Assembly (NCBI GenBank): GCA_036259875.1
Contig: DATAAZ010000030.1
Location: 1-16,428 of the forward strand
DNA: 16,428 nt
Source: DATAAZ01 sp036259875
GTDB taxonomy: Bacteria > Actinomycetota > Thermoleophilia > Gaiellales > Gaiellaceae
Direction: 5' to 3'
The notes beneath the pieces were generated by a model. The model did no database searches. It saw only the letters and a list, made by a program, of their open reading frames with translations, and was not told where the DNA came from. The position numbers and the translations under genes were made by a program. Position 1 is the first letter of the stretch. Each line of letters starts with the position of its first letter. This document shows, in pieces, positions 5,596 to 13,746 of the stretch.

Positions 5596-6459
5596 TTGCT
5601 GATCCGCCTCGGCCACAGTCCGGATCCCGACGACGCGTTCATGTTCTGGGGCCTCGCGACGGGCCACGTCGACCCGCGCGGCCTCGAGTTCGAGCACGTC
5701 CTCCGCGACATCCAGACGCTCAACGAGTGGGCGCTTCAGGGGCGTCTCGAGGTGACCGCGATCTCGGTGCACGCGTACCCGCTCGTGCAGGAGCGCTACG
5801 TGATCCTTCCGCACGGCGCCAGTATCGGGAGGGGATACGGCCCGATCGTCGTCGCGCGCGAGCCCCTCGCCCAAGACGCACTCCGCGACGCGGAGATCGC
5901 CGTTCCGGGGCGGATGACGACGGCGTTCCTCGCGCTGCGGCTCCTGCTCGACTCGGAGTTCCGCTACCGCGAGGTCGCCTTCGACGCGATCATCGACGAG
6001 GTCCGGGCCGGCCGGGCGGACGCCGGCCTGCTCATTCACGAAGGGCAGCTCACGTACGGCCGCCACGGGCTACATCGTGTCGTCGACCTGGGCGAGTGGT
6101 GGCTGCTCGAGACGGGGCTGCCGCTTCCGCTCGGCATCAACGTCGCGCGTCGCGACCTCGGCGACGACGCCCTCCAGCGCGTCTCCGAGGCGCTCGCGGA
6201 GTCGATCGAGGCTGGGCTTCGGCATCGGCCGCAGGCGCTGAAGCACGCGATGCGCTACGGCCGCGGGCTCGATCCGACGCTTACCGATCGGTTCGTCGGG
6301 ATGTACGTGAATCGGCTCACGCGTGAGTTCGACGACGAAGGGCGCCAGGCGGTCGAGGAGCTTCTTGCGCGAGGGGAACGCGCGGGCGCGATCGAGCGTC
6401 CGGTCCGCGTCGAGTTCTACGCGGACGCCGCCGCCGCTTCCGCCGCACGGGAGCGGTGA
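5596..6459 (+). CDS. mqnD: 1,4-dihydroxy-6-naphthoate synthase (menaquinone, futalosine pathway)
   Basis: A 287-residue MqnD-family protein, which converts cyclic dehypoxanthinyl futalosine to 1,4-dihydroxy-6-naphthoate in the futalosine route to menaquinone. Family hallmarks are the opening LGHSPDPDDAFMFW, the substrate-pocket GASIGRGYGPIVVAR, RMTTAFLALRLL, and LLIHEGQLTYGRHGLHRVVDLGEWW followed by TGLPLPLG. The IHEG histidine corresponds to the catalytic His of the family. The fold is periplasmic-binding-protein-like but there is no signal peptide, so it is cytosolic. The frame is open back to 5521, but that extension is Pro/Arg-rich and overlaps dtxR. TTG 5596 is chosen because the homologous N-terminus starts there and TACCCT lies 9 nt upstream. 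No other mqn gene is visible. MqnA is less likely given the GLPLPLG region. Confidence 0.92.
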   Translation: MLIRLGHSPDPDDAFMFWGLATGHVDPRGLEFEHVLRDIQTLNEWALQGRLEVTAISVHAYPLVQERYVILPHGASIGRGYGPIVVAREPLAQDALRDAEIAVPGRMTTAFLALRLLLDSEFRYREVAFDAIIDEVRAGRADAGLLIHEGQLTYGRHGLHRVVDLGEWWLLETGLPLPLGINVARRDLGDDALQRVSEALAESIEAGLRHRPQALKHAMRYGRGLDPTLTDRFVGMYVNRLTREFDDEGRQAVEELLARGERAGAIERPVRVEFYADAAAASAARER

Positions 6460-6544
6460 CTCGCGCTCGCCTCGACGGTCCGAGGCCCCACCGGTAACCG
6501 CGCGCTGACGCCCTCGCACGCGCGGCGGCGCTACGAGCGGGAAA

Positions 6545-6550
6545 TACACT
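6545..6550 (+). promoter_or_regulatory. -10 box for thiolase gene
   Basis: TACACT ends 8 nt before the ATG at 6559, in a stretch otherwise almost free of A/T. It is identical in sequence to the ygfZ and tRNA boxes. A leaderless mRNA is expected. Confidence 0.65.
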
Positions 6551-6558
6551 GGCCGCGG

Positions 6559-7737
<1,179 letters not shown>

Positions 7738-7873
7738 GAGCTCGCTCGGCCGTTCGCCGGTTGGGAAGGTGCACCCAGCCTCCTCCCCAGGTCGAGCGTA
7801 GCGCGGGACGCTGCGCGCGCGGCGCGCGGGGCGTGCCGAGACCGACGCGAACCGCGAACGAACGCGTGACGGA

Positions 7874-7879
7874 TATCGT
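7874..7879 (+). promoter_or_regulatory. -10 box for aldehyde dehydrogenase
   Basis: TATCGT ends 7 nt before the ATG at 7887. It supports that start against the open frame extending upstream into the thiolase gene and implies a leaderless mRNA. Confidence 0.55.
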
Positions 7880-7886
7880 CCCCCGT

Positions 7887-9359
7887 ATGGCGGTCGCGAC
7901 CGAGCGCGAGTACGGCCTCTTCATCGACGGCGAGCTCAGCGGGCCCGCGTCCGGGGAGGTCCGTGATCTCACGGAGCCCGCGACCGGCGCGCCGCTTGCG
8001 CGCGCGGCGATGGCCGGCGAGCAAGACGTCGACCGAGCCGTCGAGGCGGCGCGCGCGGCACTCGCCGGCCCCTGGGGGAAGACAGACGCCGCGGAGCGCT
8101 CGCGGCTCCTGCACGCGCTTGCCGACGCGATTCACGCGAACCGCAAGGAGCTTGCCGAGCTCGAGGCGCGGAACGTGGGCAAGGCGATCTCCTCGGTGAA
8201 GGGCGAGATCGCGTCCGGCGTCGCTCACCTTCGGTACTTCGCGTCGGCAATCGGCGCGGTCGAGGGGCGCTCGCATCCGGTCGGCGGCTCGCAGCACTAC
8301 TACTCGATCCGCGAGCCGGTCGGGGTCTGCGCTCAGGTCGTCCCGTGGAACTACCCGGTCATGCTCGCGTGCTGGAAGATCGCGCCGGCGCTCGCTGCCG
8401 GCTGCGCGACCGTCCTCAAGCCTGACCCCGCGACGCCGCTCACGGCGCTTCGCGTGGCCGAGCTTGCCGCCGAGATCGGCGTCCCGCCCGGCGTCCTGAA
8501 CGTCGTTCCCGGCGACGGGCCGACGACGGGTGCCTACCTCGTCTCCCATCCGGGGGTCGACAAGGTCTCGTTCACGGGGTCGACGGCGACCGGGAGCGAG
8601 GTCATGCGCCTGGCGGCGGACCCCGTCAAGCGGATCTCGCTCGAGCTGGGCGGCAAGAGCCCGAACCTCGTGTTCGCGGACGCCGACCTTGCCGACGCGA
8701 TCCCCAGCGCCGTCTACGCGATCTACTACTCGGCCGGCCAGAGCTGCGACGCACGCTCACGCGTCCTCGTCGAGAAGCCGCTCTACGACGACTTCGTGGC
8801 GCGGTTCGTCGAGACGGCGCAACGGATCAAGGTCGGCGACCCGCTGGATCCGGAGACGCAGATGGGCTCCCTGATCTCGCAGCCGCACCGCGACAAGGTG
8901 CACGGGTTCGTCGAGGCCGGTCGCGACGAGGGCGCCGAGGTCGTCCTGGGCGGCGAGCGGGGCGACGGCGACGGCGCCTTCTACCCACCAACGGTGCTCT
9001 CGGGCGTCGAGAACCGGATGGTCGTTGCCCAGGAGGAGATCTTCGGCCCCGTCGTCGCCGTGATGCCGTTCGAGGACGAGCGCGAGGCGGTCGCGGTCGC
9101 GAACGACTCGAAGTACGGACTCGTGGCGACGATCTGGACGCGCGACGCCGCGCGCGGCCACCGTCTCGCACGACGGCTCAAGGCGGGGACGGTCGGGATC
9201 AACACGCCCTACACGGCACCGCCGGGAAGCGCGTTCGGGGGCTACAAGCAGTCCGGGTTCGGCCGCGAGGTCGGGCTCGAGACGCTCGACATGTATCTCG
9301 AGACGAAGAGCGTCCTCGTCTCGACGAGCGCGAAGCCGCTCAACCCGTTCGCACTCTGA
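7887..9359 (+). CDS. NAD(P)-dependent aldehyde dehydrogenase
   Basis: A 490-residue ALDH superfamily enzyme, which oxidises an aldehyde to the carboxylate. Visible features are PWNYP with Asn155, LKPDPATPLT with Lys178 for cofactor binding, FTGSTATG (229-236), the general base Glu253 in LELGGKSP, the nucleophile Cys287 in GQSCDARSRVLV, and EEIFGPVV with Glu384. The pattern is closest to betaine-aldehyde/aminoaldehyde and general aliphatic ALDHs, but the substrate is not determined by sequence alone. The frame is open back to 7683, yet that stretch overlaps the thiolase gene and is Arg-rich. ATG 7887 starts a normal ALDH N-terminus (REYGLFIDGELSGP) and has a -10 box 7 nt upstream. The next gene begins 62 bp after the stop. 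Confidence 0.95.
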   Translation: MAVATEREYGLFIDGELSGPASGEVRDLTEPATGAPLARAAMAGEQDVDRAVEAARAALAGPWGKTDAAERSRLLHALADAIHANRKELAELEARNVGKAISSVKGEIASGVAHLRYFASAIGAVEGRSHPVGGSQHYYSIREPVGVCAQVVPWNYPVMLACWKIAPALAAGCATVLKPDPATPLTALRVAELAAEIGVPPGVLNVVPGDGPTTGAYLVSHPGVDKVSFTGSTATGSEVMRLAADPVKRISLELGGKSPNLVFADADLADAIPSAVYAIYYSAGQSCDARSRVLVEKPLYDDFVARFVETAQRIKVGDPLDPETQMGSLISQPHRDKVHGFVEAGRDEGAEVVLGGERGDGDGAFYPPTVLSGVENRMVVAQEEIFGPVVAVMPFEDEREAVAVANDSKYGLVATIWTRDAARGHRLARRLKAGTVGINTPYTAPPGSAFGGYKQSGFGREVGLETLDMYLETKSVLVSTSAKPLNPFAL

Positions 9360-9360
9360 C

Positions 9361-9389
9361 TTGCGCCACGAATGCGGCCGCCGGACAAT
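9361..9389 (+). promoter_or_regulatory. Candidate sigma-70 type promoter
   Basis: TTGCGC (9361-9366) and GACAAT (9384-9389) are separated by 17 bp, just after the aldehyde dehydrogenase stop. Transcription would begin near 9396 and give a leader of about 26 nt that includes the strong ribosome-binding site at 9411. It is one of the few spots in the window with a recognisable -35 partner. Confidence 0.4.
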
Positions 9390-9410
9390 CGCGGCTCGCG
9401 GTGAAGCAGG

Positions 9411-9417
9411 AAGGAGG
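9411..9417 (+). promoter_or_regulatory. Strong Shine-Dalgarno sequence
   Basis: AAGGAGG lies 4 nt before GTG 9422. It fixes the start of the small DUF1059-like gene and contrasts with the leaderless starts around it. Confidence 0.8.
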
Positions 9418-9421
9418 TTTC

Positions 9422-9580
9422 GTGGCCAAGAGGATCCAGTGCCTCTGCGGGAAGACGGTTCGCGGCGAGACCGACGACGAGCTTTGGCAGAACGCGCAGG
9501 CGCATCTTGCGATGGACCACCCTGATCTCGTCGGCAAGGTCGCGCGCGAAGACATCCTCGCGCAGGCGGAAACCGAGTAG
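9422..9580 (+). CDS. DUF1059-like small protein (52 aa)
   Basis: A 52-residue protein starting MAKRIQCLCGKTVRGETDDE and ending QAETE. The CxCG pair (Cys7, Cys9), the GET-D-ELW helix start and the AHLAMDHPDL histidines resemble DUF1059, a family of very short soluble proteins of unknown function common in actinobacteria and archaea. The conserved Cys and His residues (Cys7, Cys9, His19-region helix, His24-region) could bind a metal; that is inference. The very strong AAGGAGG upstream and the candidate promoter at 9361 argue for independent and possibly high expression. Its stop is 6 bp from the convergent cyclase/BTAD stop. The coding evidence is the strong ribosome-binding site plus family resemblance. 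Confidence 0.78.
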   Translation: MAKRIQCLCGKTVRGETDDELWQNAQAHLAMDHPDLVGKVAREDILAQAETE

Positions 9581-9585
9581 CGCGC

Positions 9586-10950
9586 CTACGCGGGGGGCGA
9601 GCCCGCCTGCTCGCCGCCCCCAAGGCGTCGGCGGACGGCCTCGACCGCGGGGCCGGGCTCGAGGCCGAGGTCGGATCGAAGACGGTCGCGAAGGCGGCCG
9701 TAGACGCGAAGCGCTTCGGCCGGGTTGCCGCTCCGCGCGAGTGCTTCCATCAAGAGCTTGTAGCCGGACTCGCGGTAGGGCGCAAGCTCGGTGAGGAGGT
9801 CGGCGTACTGCCGCGCCTGGCCGAGCGCCGGCCCGCCGAGCCCGAGCGCGGCGGTTGCAAACGCCTCGAGGCCGCGCAACCGTGCGTCCTCGAGGCGGCG
9901 CCGCCATGTGTCGATCCACGGCATAGCGAGCCCTGGGAGGAAGGGGCGCGACGCGACGTGGTAGGCGATCCCTGCCGGGCCCCAGGCGTCCGCCCACTGC
10001 CCCGCCGCCAAGCACGATTCTGCGCGGTGAACCGACTCGAGCGCGGCCTCGGCGTCGACGAACGTGTTGGACGGCAGGCTGAGCACGACCTCGGATCGCC
10101 CCTCGAGCCGGTCGGCGCCGACCGCCTGCCGCACCTTCGACAGCGCCGCGGTGAGCGCGCGTCCGCTCTCCGGCGAATCCGAGCCCCAGGCCGCGTCGAT
10201 CAGCTCTTGCCGCTCGATGGGGCGAGAGCGATTCAGCACAAGATAGGCGAAGAGGGCGCGGGGCCGCGCGGTCGCCAGCGCTCCCTCGATGCGTCTGCCC
10301 TCGATCTCGGCGACGAGGCGGCCGCAGAGCTGGATTCGCGTGGCCGCCTCCTTCTTCGCGTCGGCCACGACAGCCTCGGCTGCCCCGCCGTCGGTTCGAA
10401 GGGGCGGGAACGTCTCCTCGAGCCCGTGGCCGACGAGCTGGTACAGGCGGACGCCGCGATCGAAGTCCTTGAGCGGGTGTTCTCCGAGATCGCGGAGCTC
10501 GACCGGCGGAAGGTCCTGCTCCTCGTCCTCGAGCAAGGCGCGCGTGGATCCCGAGACGAGCACCTGCCCGCCGTGGCCCGCTGCAGCGATGCGAGCCGCG
10601 CGGTGGACGGCGAGACCGCGATAGGTGTTCTCGAACGCCGCCGCCTGGCCGGTGTGGATCCCGATCCGAACGCGAACGGCGGCGCCGTCCGGCCACGCGT
10701 GCGCCGCGAGGGCGCGCTGCACATCGACCGCGGCGCAGACGGCGTCGGTCGCCCGTGCGAACGCGACGAAGAAGCCGTCGCCGATCGTGCTGACCTCGTG
10801 TCCGTCGTGCGCCGCGAACGCGTCGCGAAGGATGCGGTTGTGCTCCGCCAGGACATCTCCGAACCGGGTGCCGAGCTGCCTCGCGAGCCGTGTCGAGCCC
10901 TCGATGTCCGTGAAGACGAAGGTGACGATTCCCTGGGGCAGGTCCTGCAT
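9586..10950 (-). CDS. Class III cyclase-like domain fused to winged-helix/BTAD regulator
   Basis: A 454-residue cytosolic protein. Residues about 8-135 form a class III nucleotidyl cyclase homology domain: FVFTDIEGSTRL with metal-site Asp15, STIGDGFFVAF with Asp58, and GLAVHRAARIAAAGHGGQV with Arg120. The substrate-selecting Lys is replaced by Ser54 and the transition-state Asn by His116, so catalysis may be weak or absent. Residues about 205-295 look like a winged-helix DNA-binding domain (ARPRALFAYLVLNRSRPIERQELIDAAW), and about 300-442 a BTAD helical repeat ending EALRVYGRLRDRLRSDLGLEPGP. SARP regulators normally have the winged helix first; here a cyclase domain precedes it. ATG 10950 (MQDLPQGIVTFVF) starts at the domain edge. 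The open extension to 11064 overlaps the next gene and is unsupported. It diverges from the amidohydrolase gene, suggesting it may regulate purine use. Confidence 0.88.
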   Translation of the reverse strand: MQDLPQGIVTFVFTDIEGSTRLARQLGTRFGDVLAEHNRILRDAFAAHDGHEVSTIGDGFFVAFARATDAVCAAVDVQRALAAHAWPDGAAVRVRIGIHTGQAAAFENTYRGLAVHRAARIAAAGHGGQVLVSGSTRALLEDEEQDLPPVELRDLGEHPLKDFDRGVRLYQLVGHGLEETFPPLRTDGGAAEAVVADAKKEAATRIQLCGRLVAEIEGRRIEGALATARPRALFAYLVLNRSRPIERQELIDAAWGSDSPESGRALTAALSKVRQAVGADRLEGRSEVVLSLPSNTFVDAEAALESVHRAESCLAAGQWADAWGPAGIAYHVASRPFLPGLAMPWIDTWRRRLEDARLRGLEAFATAALGLGGPALGQARQYADLLTELAPYRESGYKLLMEALARSGNPAEALRVYGRLRDRLRSDLGLEPGPAVEAVRRRLGGGEQAGSPPA

Positions 10951-11057
10951 CGCGCCGCGGACGAAGCTTGACACCTTCGGCTCATGCGTGGTGGCGGCGT
11001 GCGCGCCCGGACCGAGACCAACCCCGGATCTGCGGATCGACGACCATGATGTACGAC

Positions 11058-12104
11058 ATGGCAAGCCGGGTCTTCGCGCGCCTCGAGGAGCTCTACGCGA
11101 TCGGCGGCGGCGAGGGTGCCAACCGGCCCGGCTACAGCCGCGAGGAGCAGGAGGCCCACGACCTCGCCGCCGCGTGGATGCGCGAGGCGGGTCTCGAGGT
11201 CGAGGTCGATCGGGCGGGCAACCTCGTCGGGCGCCTCTTCGGCTCGCGGCCGGACGCCGCTGAGATCTGGACCGGATCGCACCTGGACAGCGTCCCGCGT
11301 GGCGGGCGCTTCGACGGTGCGCTCGGCGTCGTCGCGGGCCTCGAGGCGGTCGAGCGGGCGGGCGCGAACGGGCCGCTCGCGCGCACGCTCGCGGTCGTCG
11401 CCTTTAGGGCCGAGGAGACTGGCTGCCACGGGAGCCGTGCGCGCGCCGCGACGGGCCCGCTCCCCGGCGCGTTCGTGGAGCTCCACGTCGAGCAGGGCCC
11501 CGTGCTCGAGCGGGCGGGCGCGCCGCTCGGAGTCGTGACCGGGATCGCGGGGATCGTGCGCGCGGAGCGCGGATTCGCGGGGCGTGCGGGCCACGCCGGG
11601 ACCACCCCGATGGACTCGCGCGCGGACGCGCTCGTCGCCGCGGCCGAATACGTCCTAAGCGTTCGCGAAACAGCGATCGCGCACGAAGGCTCCGTCGCGA
11701 CCGTCGGCCGGGTCGAAGTCGAGCCGGGCGCCGACAACGTCATCCCCGATGCGGTCCACCTCACCGTCGACGCGCGCGCGCCCGACCGCGCGCGCCTCGA
11801 CGCGCTTGTCGACGCGCTCGCCCTCGAGCCGTACTACCGCACCGAGCCCGTCGCCCTCGCCGAGGAGGTCCGCTCAGTCATCCGCGAGGAGCTCGAGCGC
11901 GCCGGCGCGCCCGTTGTCGAGCTTCCGTCGGGAGCGGGCCACGACGCGGGCGTGCTCTCCGCGGCCGGCGTTCCAGCGGCCATGCTCTTCGTCCGTAGCC
12001 TCGCGGGCGGTGTAAGCCACTGCCCCGAGGAGGCGTCGAGCGAGGAAGACGTGGCACTCGCCGTCCAGGTCCTAAGCGCGGCGCTCGCGAGGCTCGCGGC
12101 CTAG
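11058..12104 (+). CDS. M20-family allantoate amidohydrolase / N-carbamoyl amidohydrolase, compact form
   Basis: A 348-residue metallo-amidohydrolase of the allantoate amidohydrolase / L-carbamoylase group, which releases ammonia and CO2 from ureido compounds. Metal ligands appear as His75 (GSHLDSVPRGG), Asp86 (RFDGALG), Glu119/Glu120 (AEE), His143 (ELHVEQGPVLE) and His321 (SHCPEEAS). The dimerisation domain holds GRAGHAGTTPMDSRADAL. Family members are usually about 400-420 residues; here the stretch between AEE and ELHVEQG is only about 20 residues instead of roughly 60-70. ATG 11058 is chosen because CATGAT lies 7 nt upstream and homologous N-termini start there; ATG 11046 and 11049 are alternatives. 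Allantoate is the likely substrate from the neighbouring urate pathway, but carbamoyl-amino acids cannot be excluded. Confidence 0.88.
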   Translation: MASRVFARLEELYAIGGGEGANRPGYSREEQEAHDLAAAWMREAGLEVEVDRAGNLVGRLFGSRPDAAEIWTGSHLDSVPRGGRFDGALGVVAGLEAVERAGANGPLARTLAVVAFRAEETGCHGSRARAATGPLPGAFVELHVEQGPVLERAGAPLGVVTGIAGIVRAERGFAGRAGHAGTTPMDSRADALVAAAEYVLSVRETAIAHEGSVATVGRVEVEPGADNVIPDAVHLTVDARAPDRARLDALVDALALEPYYRTEPVALAEEVRSVIREELERAGAPVVELPSGAGHDAGVLSAAGVPAAMLFVRSLAGGVSHCPEEASSEEDVALAVQVLSAALARLAA

Positions 12105-12508
12105 GCCTCCGAAAAGCGGATGTTCTGAGCGCCCTCCCAGAGCACGACCCGCCCCAGCTCGCGCAGCTCCTTCGCGCCGTCGACGATCGTCGCGAAATGG
12201 TTACCGGCGAGCTGTCCCATCTTGCTCGCGAAGCAGGTCGCGCCGTACGGAAACAGGATCTCGGTCTCCGAGAGGCCGCCGGGGTAGAGGAGGAGCTCGC
12301 CGGCGGCGGGGTAGGAGCTCGCGTTCTCGGGGCCGAGGCCGGTCTCCAGGTCGCCGAGCGGCACCCAGGCCGACTCGCCGCTCCAGCGAGCCTGCACGAG
12401 CTTCGCCTCGAGCGGGAGCAGGCGCCGTAGGGCCGCGCACGTCCGTGGCGCCAGCTCCTCCTCGAGGCGTGCGCGAAACGTGAACGACCCCGCCGTGATC
12501 TCGAGCAC
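12101..12508 (-). CDS. DUF3830 family protein (cyclophilin-like fold)
   Basis: A 135-residue protein matching DUF3830, whose members have a cyclophilin-like barrel and no assigned reaction. The conserved block GPENASSYPAAGELLLYPGG, then SETEILFPYGATCFASKMGQLAGNHFATI, is clearly visible. No signal peptide or membrane segment is seen. It lies between the amidohydrolase and the urate oxidase gene, and a role in ureide or hydantoin handling (for example allantoin or OHCU racemisation or ring opening) is inferred from context only. GTG 12508 is supported by TAACCT (12520-12515) ending 6 nt upstream. Its TAG stop and that of the amidohydrolase share the palindrome CTAG at 12101-12104. Confidence 0.88.
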   Translation of the reverse strand: MLEITAGSFTFRARLEEELAPRTCAALRRLLPLEAKLVQARWSGESAWVPLGDLETGLGPENASSYPAAGELLLYPGGLSETEILFPYGATCFASKMGQLAGNHFATIVDGAKELRELGRVVLWEGAQNIRFSEA

Positions 12509-12514
12509 CGCGCG

Positions 12515-12524
12515 AGGTTACCGT
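12515..12524. promoter_or_regulatory. Overlapping divergent -10 boxes, DUF3830 / puuD
   Basis: TAACCT on the minus strand (12520-12515, 6 nt before GTG 12508) overlaps TACCGT on the plus strand (12519-12524, 11 nt before GTG 12536) by 2 bp. The start codons are 27 bp apart, so expression of the two genes should be mutually exclusive at the single-molecule level. Confidence 0.55.
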
Positions 12525-12535
12525 TCGGCGCAAGC

Positions 12536-13735
12536 GTGGACCCGTATCTGAACGACTGGCTCAACCTCGCGCTCAGGTGGCTGCACGTGATCGCGGGGAT
12601 CGCCTGGATCGGCGCGTCGTTCTACTTCGTCCACCTCGACCTCTCGCTCCGCCCCCCGAAGCGACGCGAGGACGCCGAGCGCGGCGTCGCCGGCGAGTAC
12701 TGGTCGGTGCACGGCGGCGGCTTCTACCACGTCGAGAAGTTCGGGGTCGCACCCACCGCGCTCCCGCATCCGCTCCACTGGTTCAAGTGGGAGGCGTATA
12801 CGACCTGGCTGAGCGGCTTCGCGCTCTTCGTCGTCCTCTACTACGTGAACGCCGAGACGTACCTGATCGACCGAAGCGTCGCGGACGTGCGCCCTACGGT
12901 CGCGGTCGCGGCGAGCGTGGGTCTGCTCGCGCTCGCGTGGGTCGTCTACGACGTGCTCTGTCGGCTGCTCGGGCGGAACGAGCTTCTGCTGGCCGCGGCG
13001 ATCGTGCTCTCCACGGTCGCGGCGGCGTACGGATCGAGCCGGCTTTTCACGGACCGGGCCGTATACATCCAGGTCGGCGCGATGCTCGGGACGATGATGG
13101 CCGGCAACGTCCTGTTCAACATCATCCCCGCACACCGGGAGCTCGTTGCTGCCAAGAAGGCGGGGCGCGAACCCGATCCCGTCCCGGGCGTCCAGGCCAA
13201 GCAGCGCTCCGTGCACAACAACTACCTGACGCTGCCGGTCGTCTTCACGATGATCTCAACCCACTTCCCGTTCACCTACGGGCACGAGCACGGCTGGGTC
13301 GTCCTCCTCGCCCTCATGGCGATCGGCGCATGGGTCCGCCACTTCTTCAACCTCCGCCACGCGGGCCGGACCGTATGGGCGATCCCGGCGACCGCCGCGG
13401 CCGCGGCCGCGGCGGTCGCGCTCTGGATCGAGCCGGACGGCGGCGGCGCAGAGGCGCGAGCGGTTGACGACGCCCCGGTCGCCTTCGCGGACGTGCAGCG
13501 GATCGTCGAGCGCCGCTGCGCGGCCTGCCACTCGGCCGACCCGACGCTCGTCGCAGCGCCGCCCCAGGGCATCACCTTCGACACCACCGACGAGATCGCT
13601 ACGCAGGCGGACGCGATCGAGGCGCAGGCGGTGCGGACGAACGCGATGCCGCCGGGAAACGCGACGGGGATGACGGAGGAGGAGCGCGAGACGCTCGCGG
13701 CCTGGTTCCGGCAGGGAGCCGACCTTCGCAAGTAA
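12536..13735 (+). CDS. puuD: Membrane urate oxidase PuuD with C-terminal cytochrome c domain
   Basis: A 399-residue protein of the urate_ox_N family, the integral-membrane urate oxidase that converts urate to 5-hydroxyisourate and passes electrons to its own cytochrome c rather than to O2. The N-terminal part (1-300) has about seven to eight hydrophobic helices, starting with LALRWLHVIAGIAWIGASFYF, and includes conserved His/Trp motifs such as HPLHWFKWEAYTTWLSG and NNYLTLPVVFTMIS. After an acidic linker a single-haem cytochrome c domain follows, with CAACH at 328-332 and a probable axial Met371 in NAMPPGN. Length and layout match full-length PuuD. It links urate oxidation to the respiratory chain, fitting the menaquinone gene in this window. 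TACCGT lies 11 nt before the GTG. Downstream pathway enzymes are on the opposite strand and converge on it. Confidence 0.95.
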   Translation: MDPYLNDWLNLALRWLHVIAGIAWIGASFYFVHLDLSLRPPKRREDAERGVAGEYWSVHGGGFYHVEKFGVAPTALPHPLHWFKWEAYTTWLSGFALFVVLYYVNAETYLIDRSVADVRPTVAVAASVGLLALAWVVYDVLCRLLGRNELLLAAAIVLSTVAAAYGSSRLFTDRAVYIQVGAMLGTMMAGNVLFNIIPAHRELVAAKKAGREPDPVPGVQAKQRSVHNNYLTLPVVFTMISTHFPFTYGHEHGWVVLLALMAIGAWVRHFFNLRHAGRTVWAIPATAAAAAAAVALWIEPDGGGAEARAVDDAPVAFADVQRIVERRCAACHSADPTLVAAPPQGITFDTTDEIATQADAIEAQAVRTNAMPPGNATGMTEEERETLAAWFRQGADLRK

Positions 13736-13746
13736 CAGGCTGTTAC
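13732..13746. terminator. Palindrome holding both convergent stop codons
   Basis: GTAACAG (13732-13738) and CTGTTAC (13740-13746) are perfect arms around one G. The TAA of puuD (13733-13735) and the TAA of the decarboxylase gene (13745-13743) lie symmetrically within it, 7 bp apart. Whether it terminates transcription is uncertain, because the stem is short and not GC-rich. Confidence 0.4.

Noticed and set aside
10951..11064. N-terminal extension of the cyclase/BTAD protein
   Set aside because: Overlaps the divergent amidohydrolase start and precedes the conserved domain edge with unrelated Ser/Arg-rich sequence.
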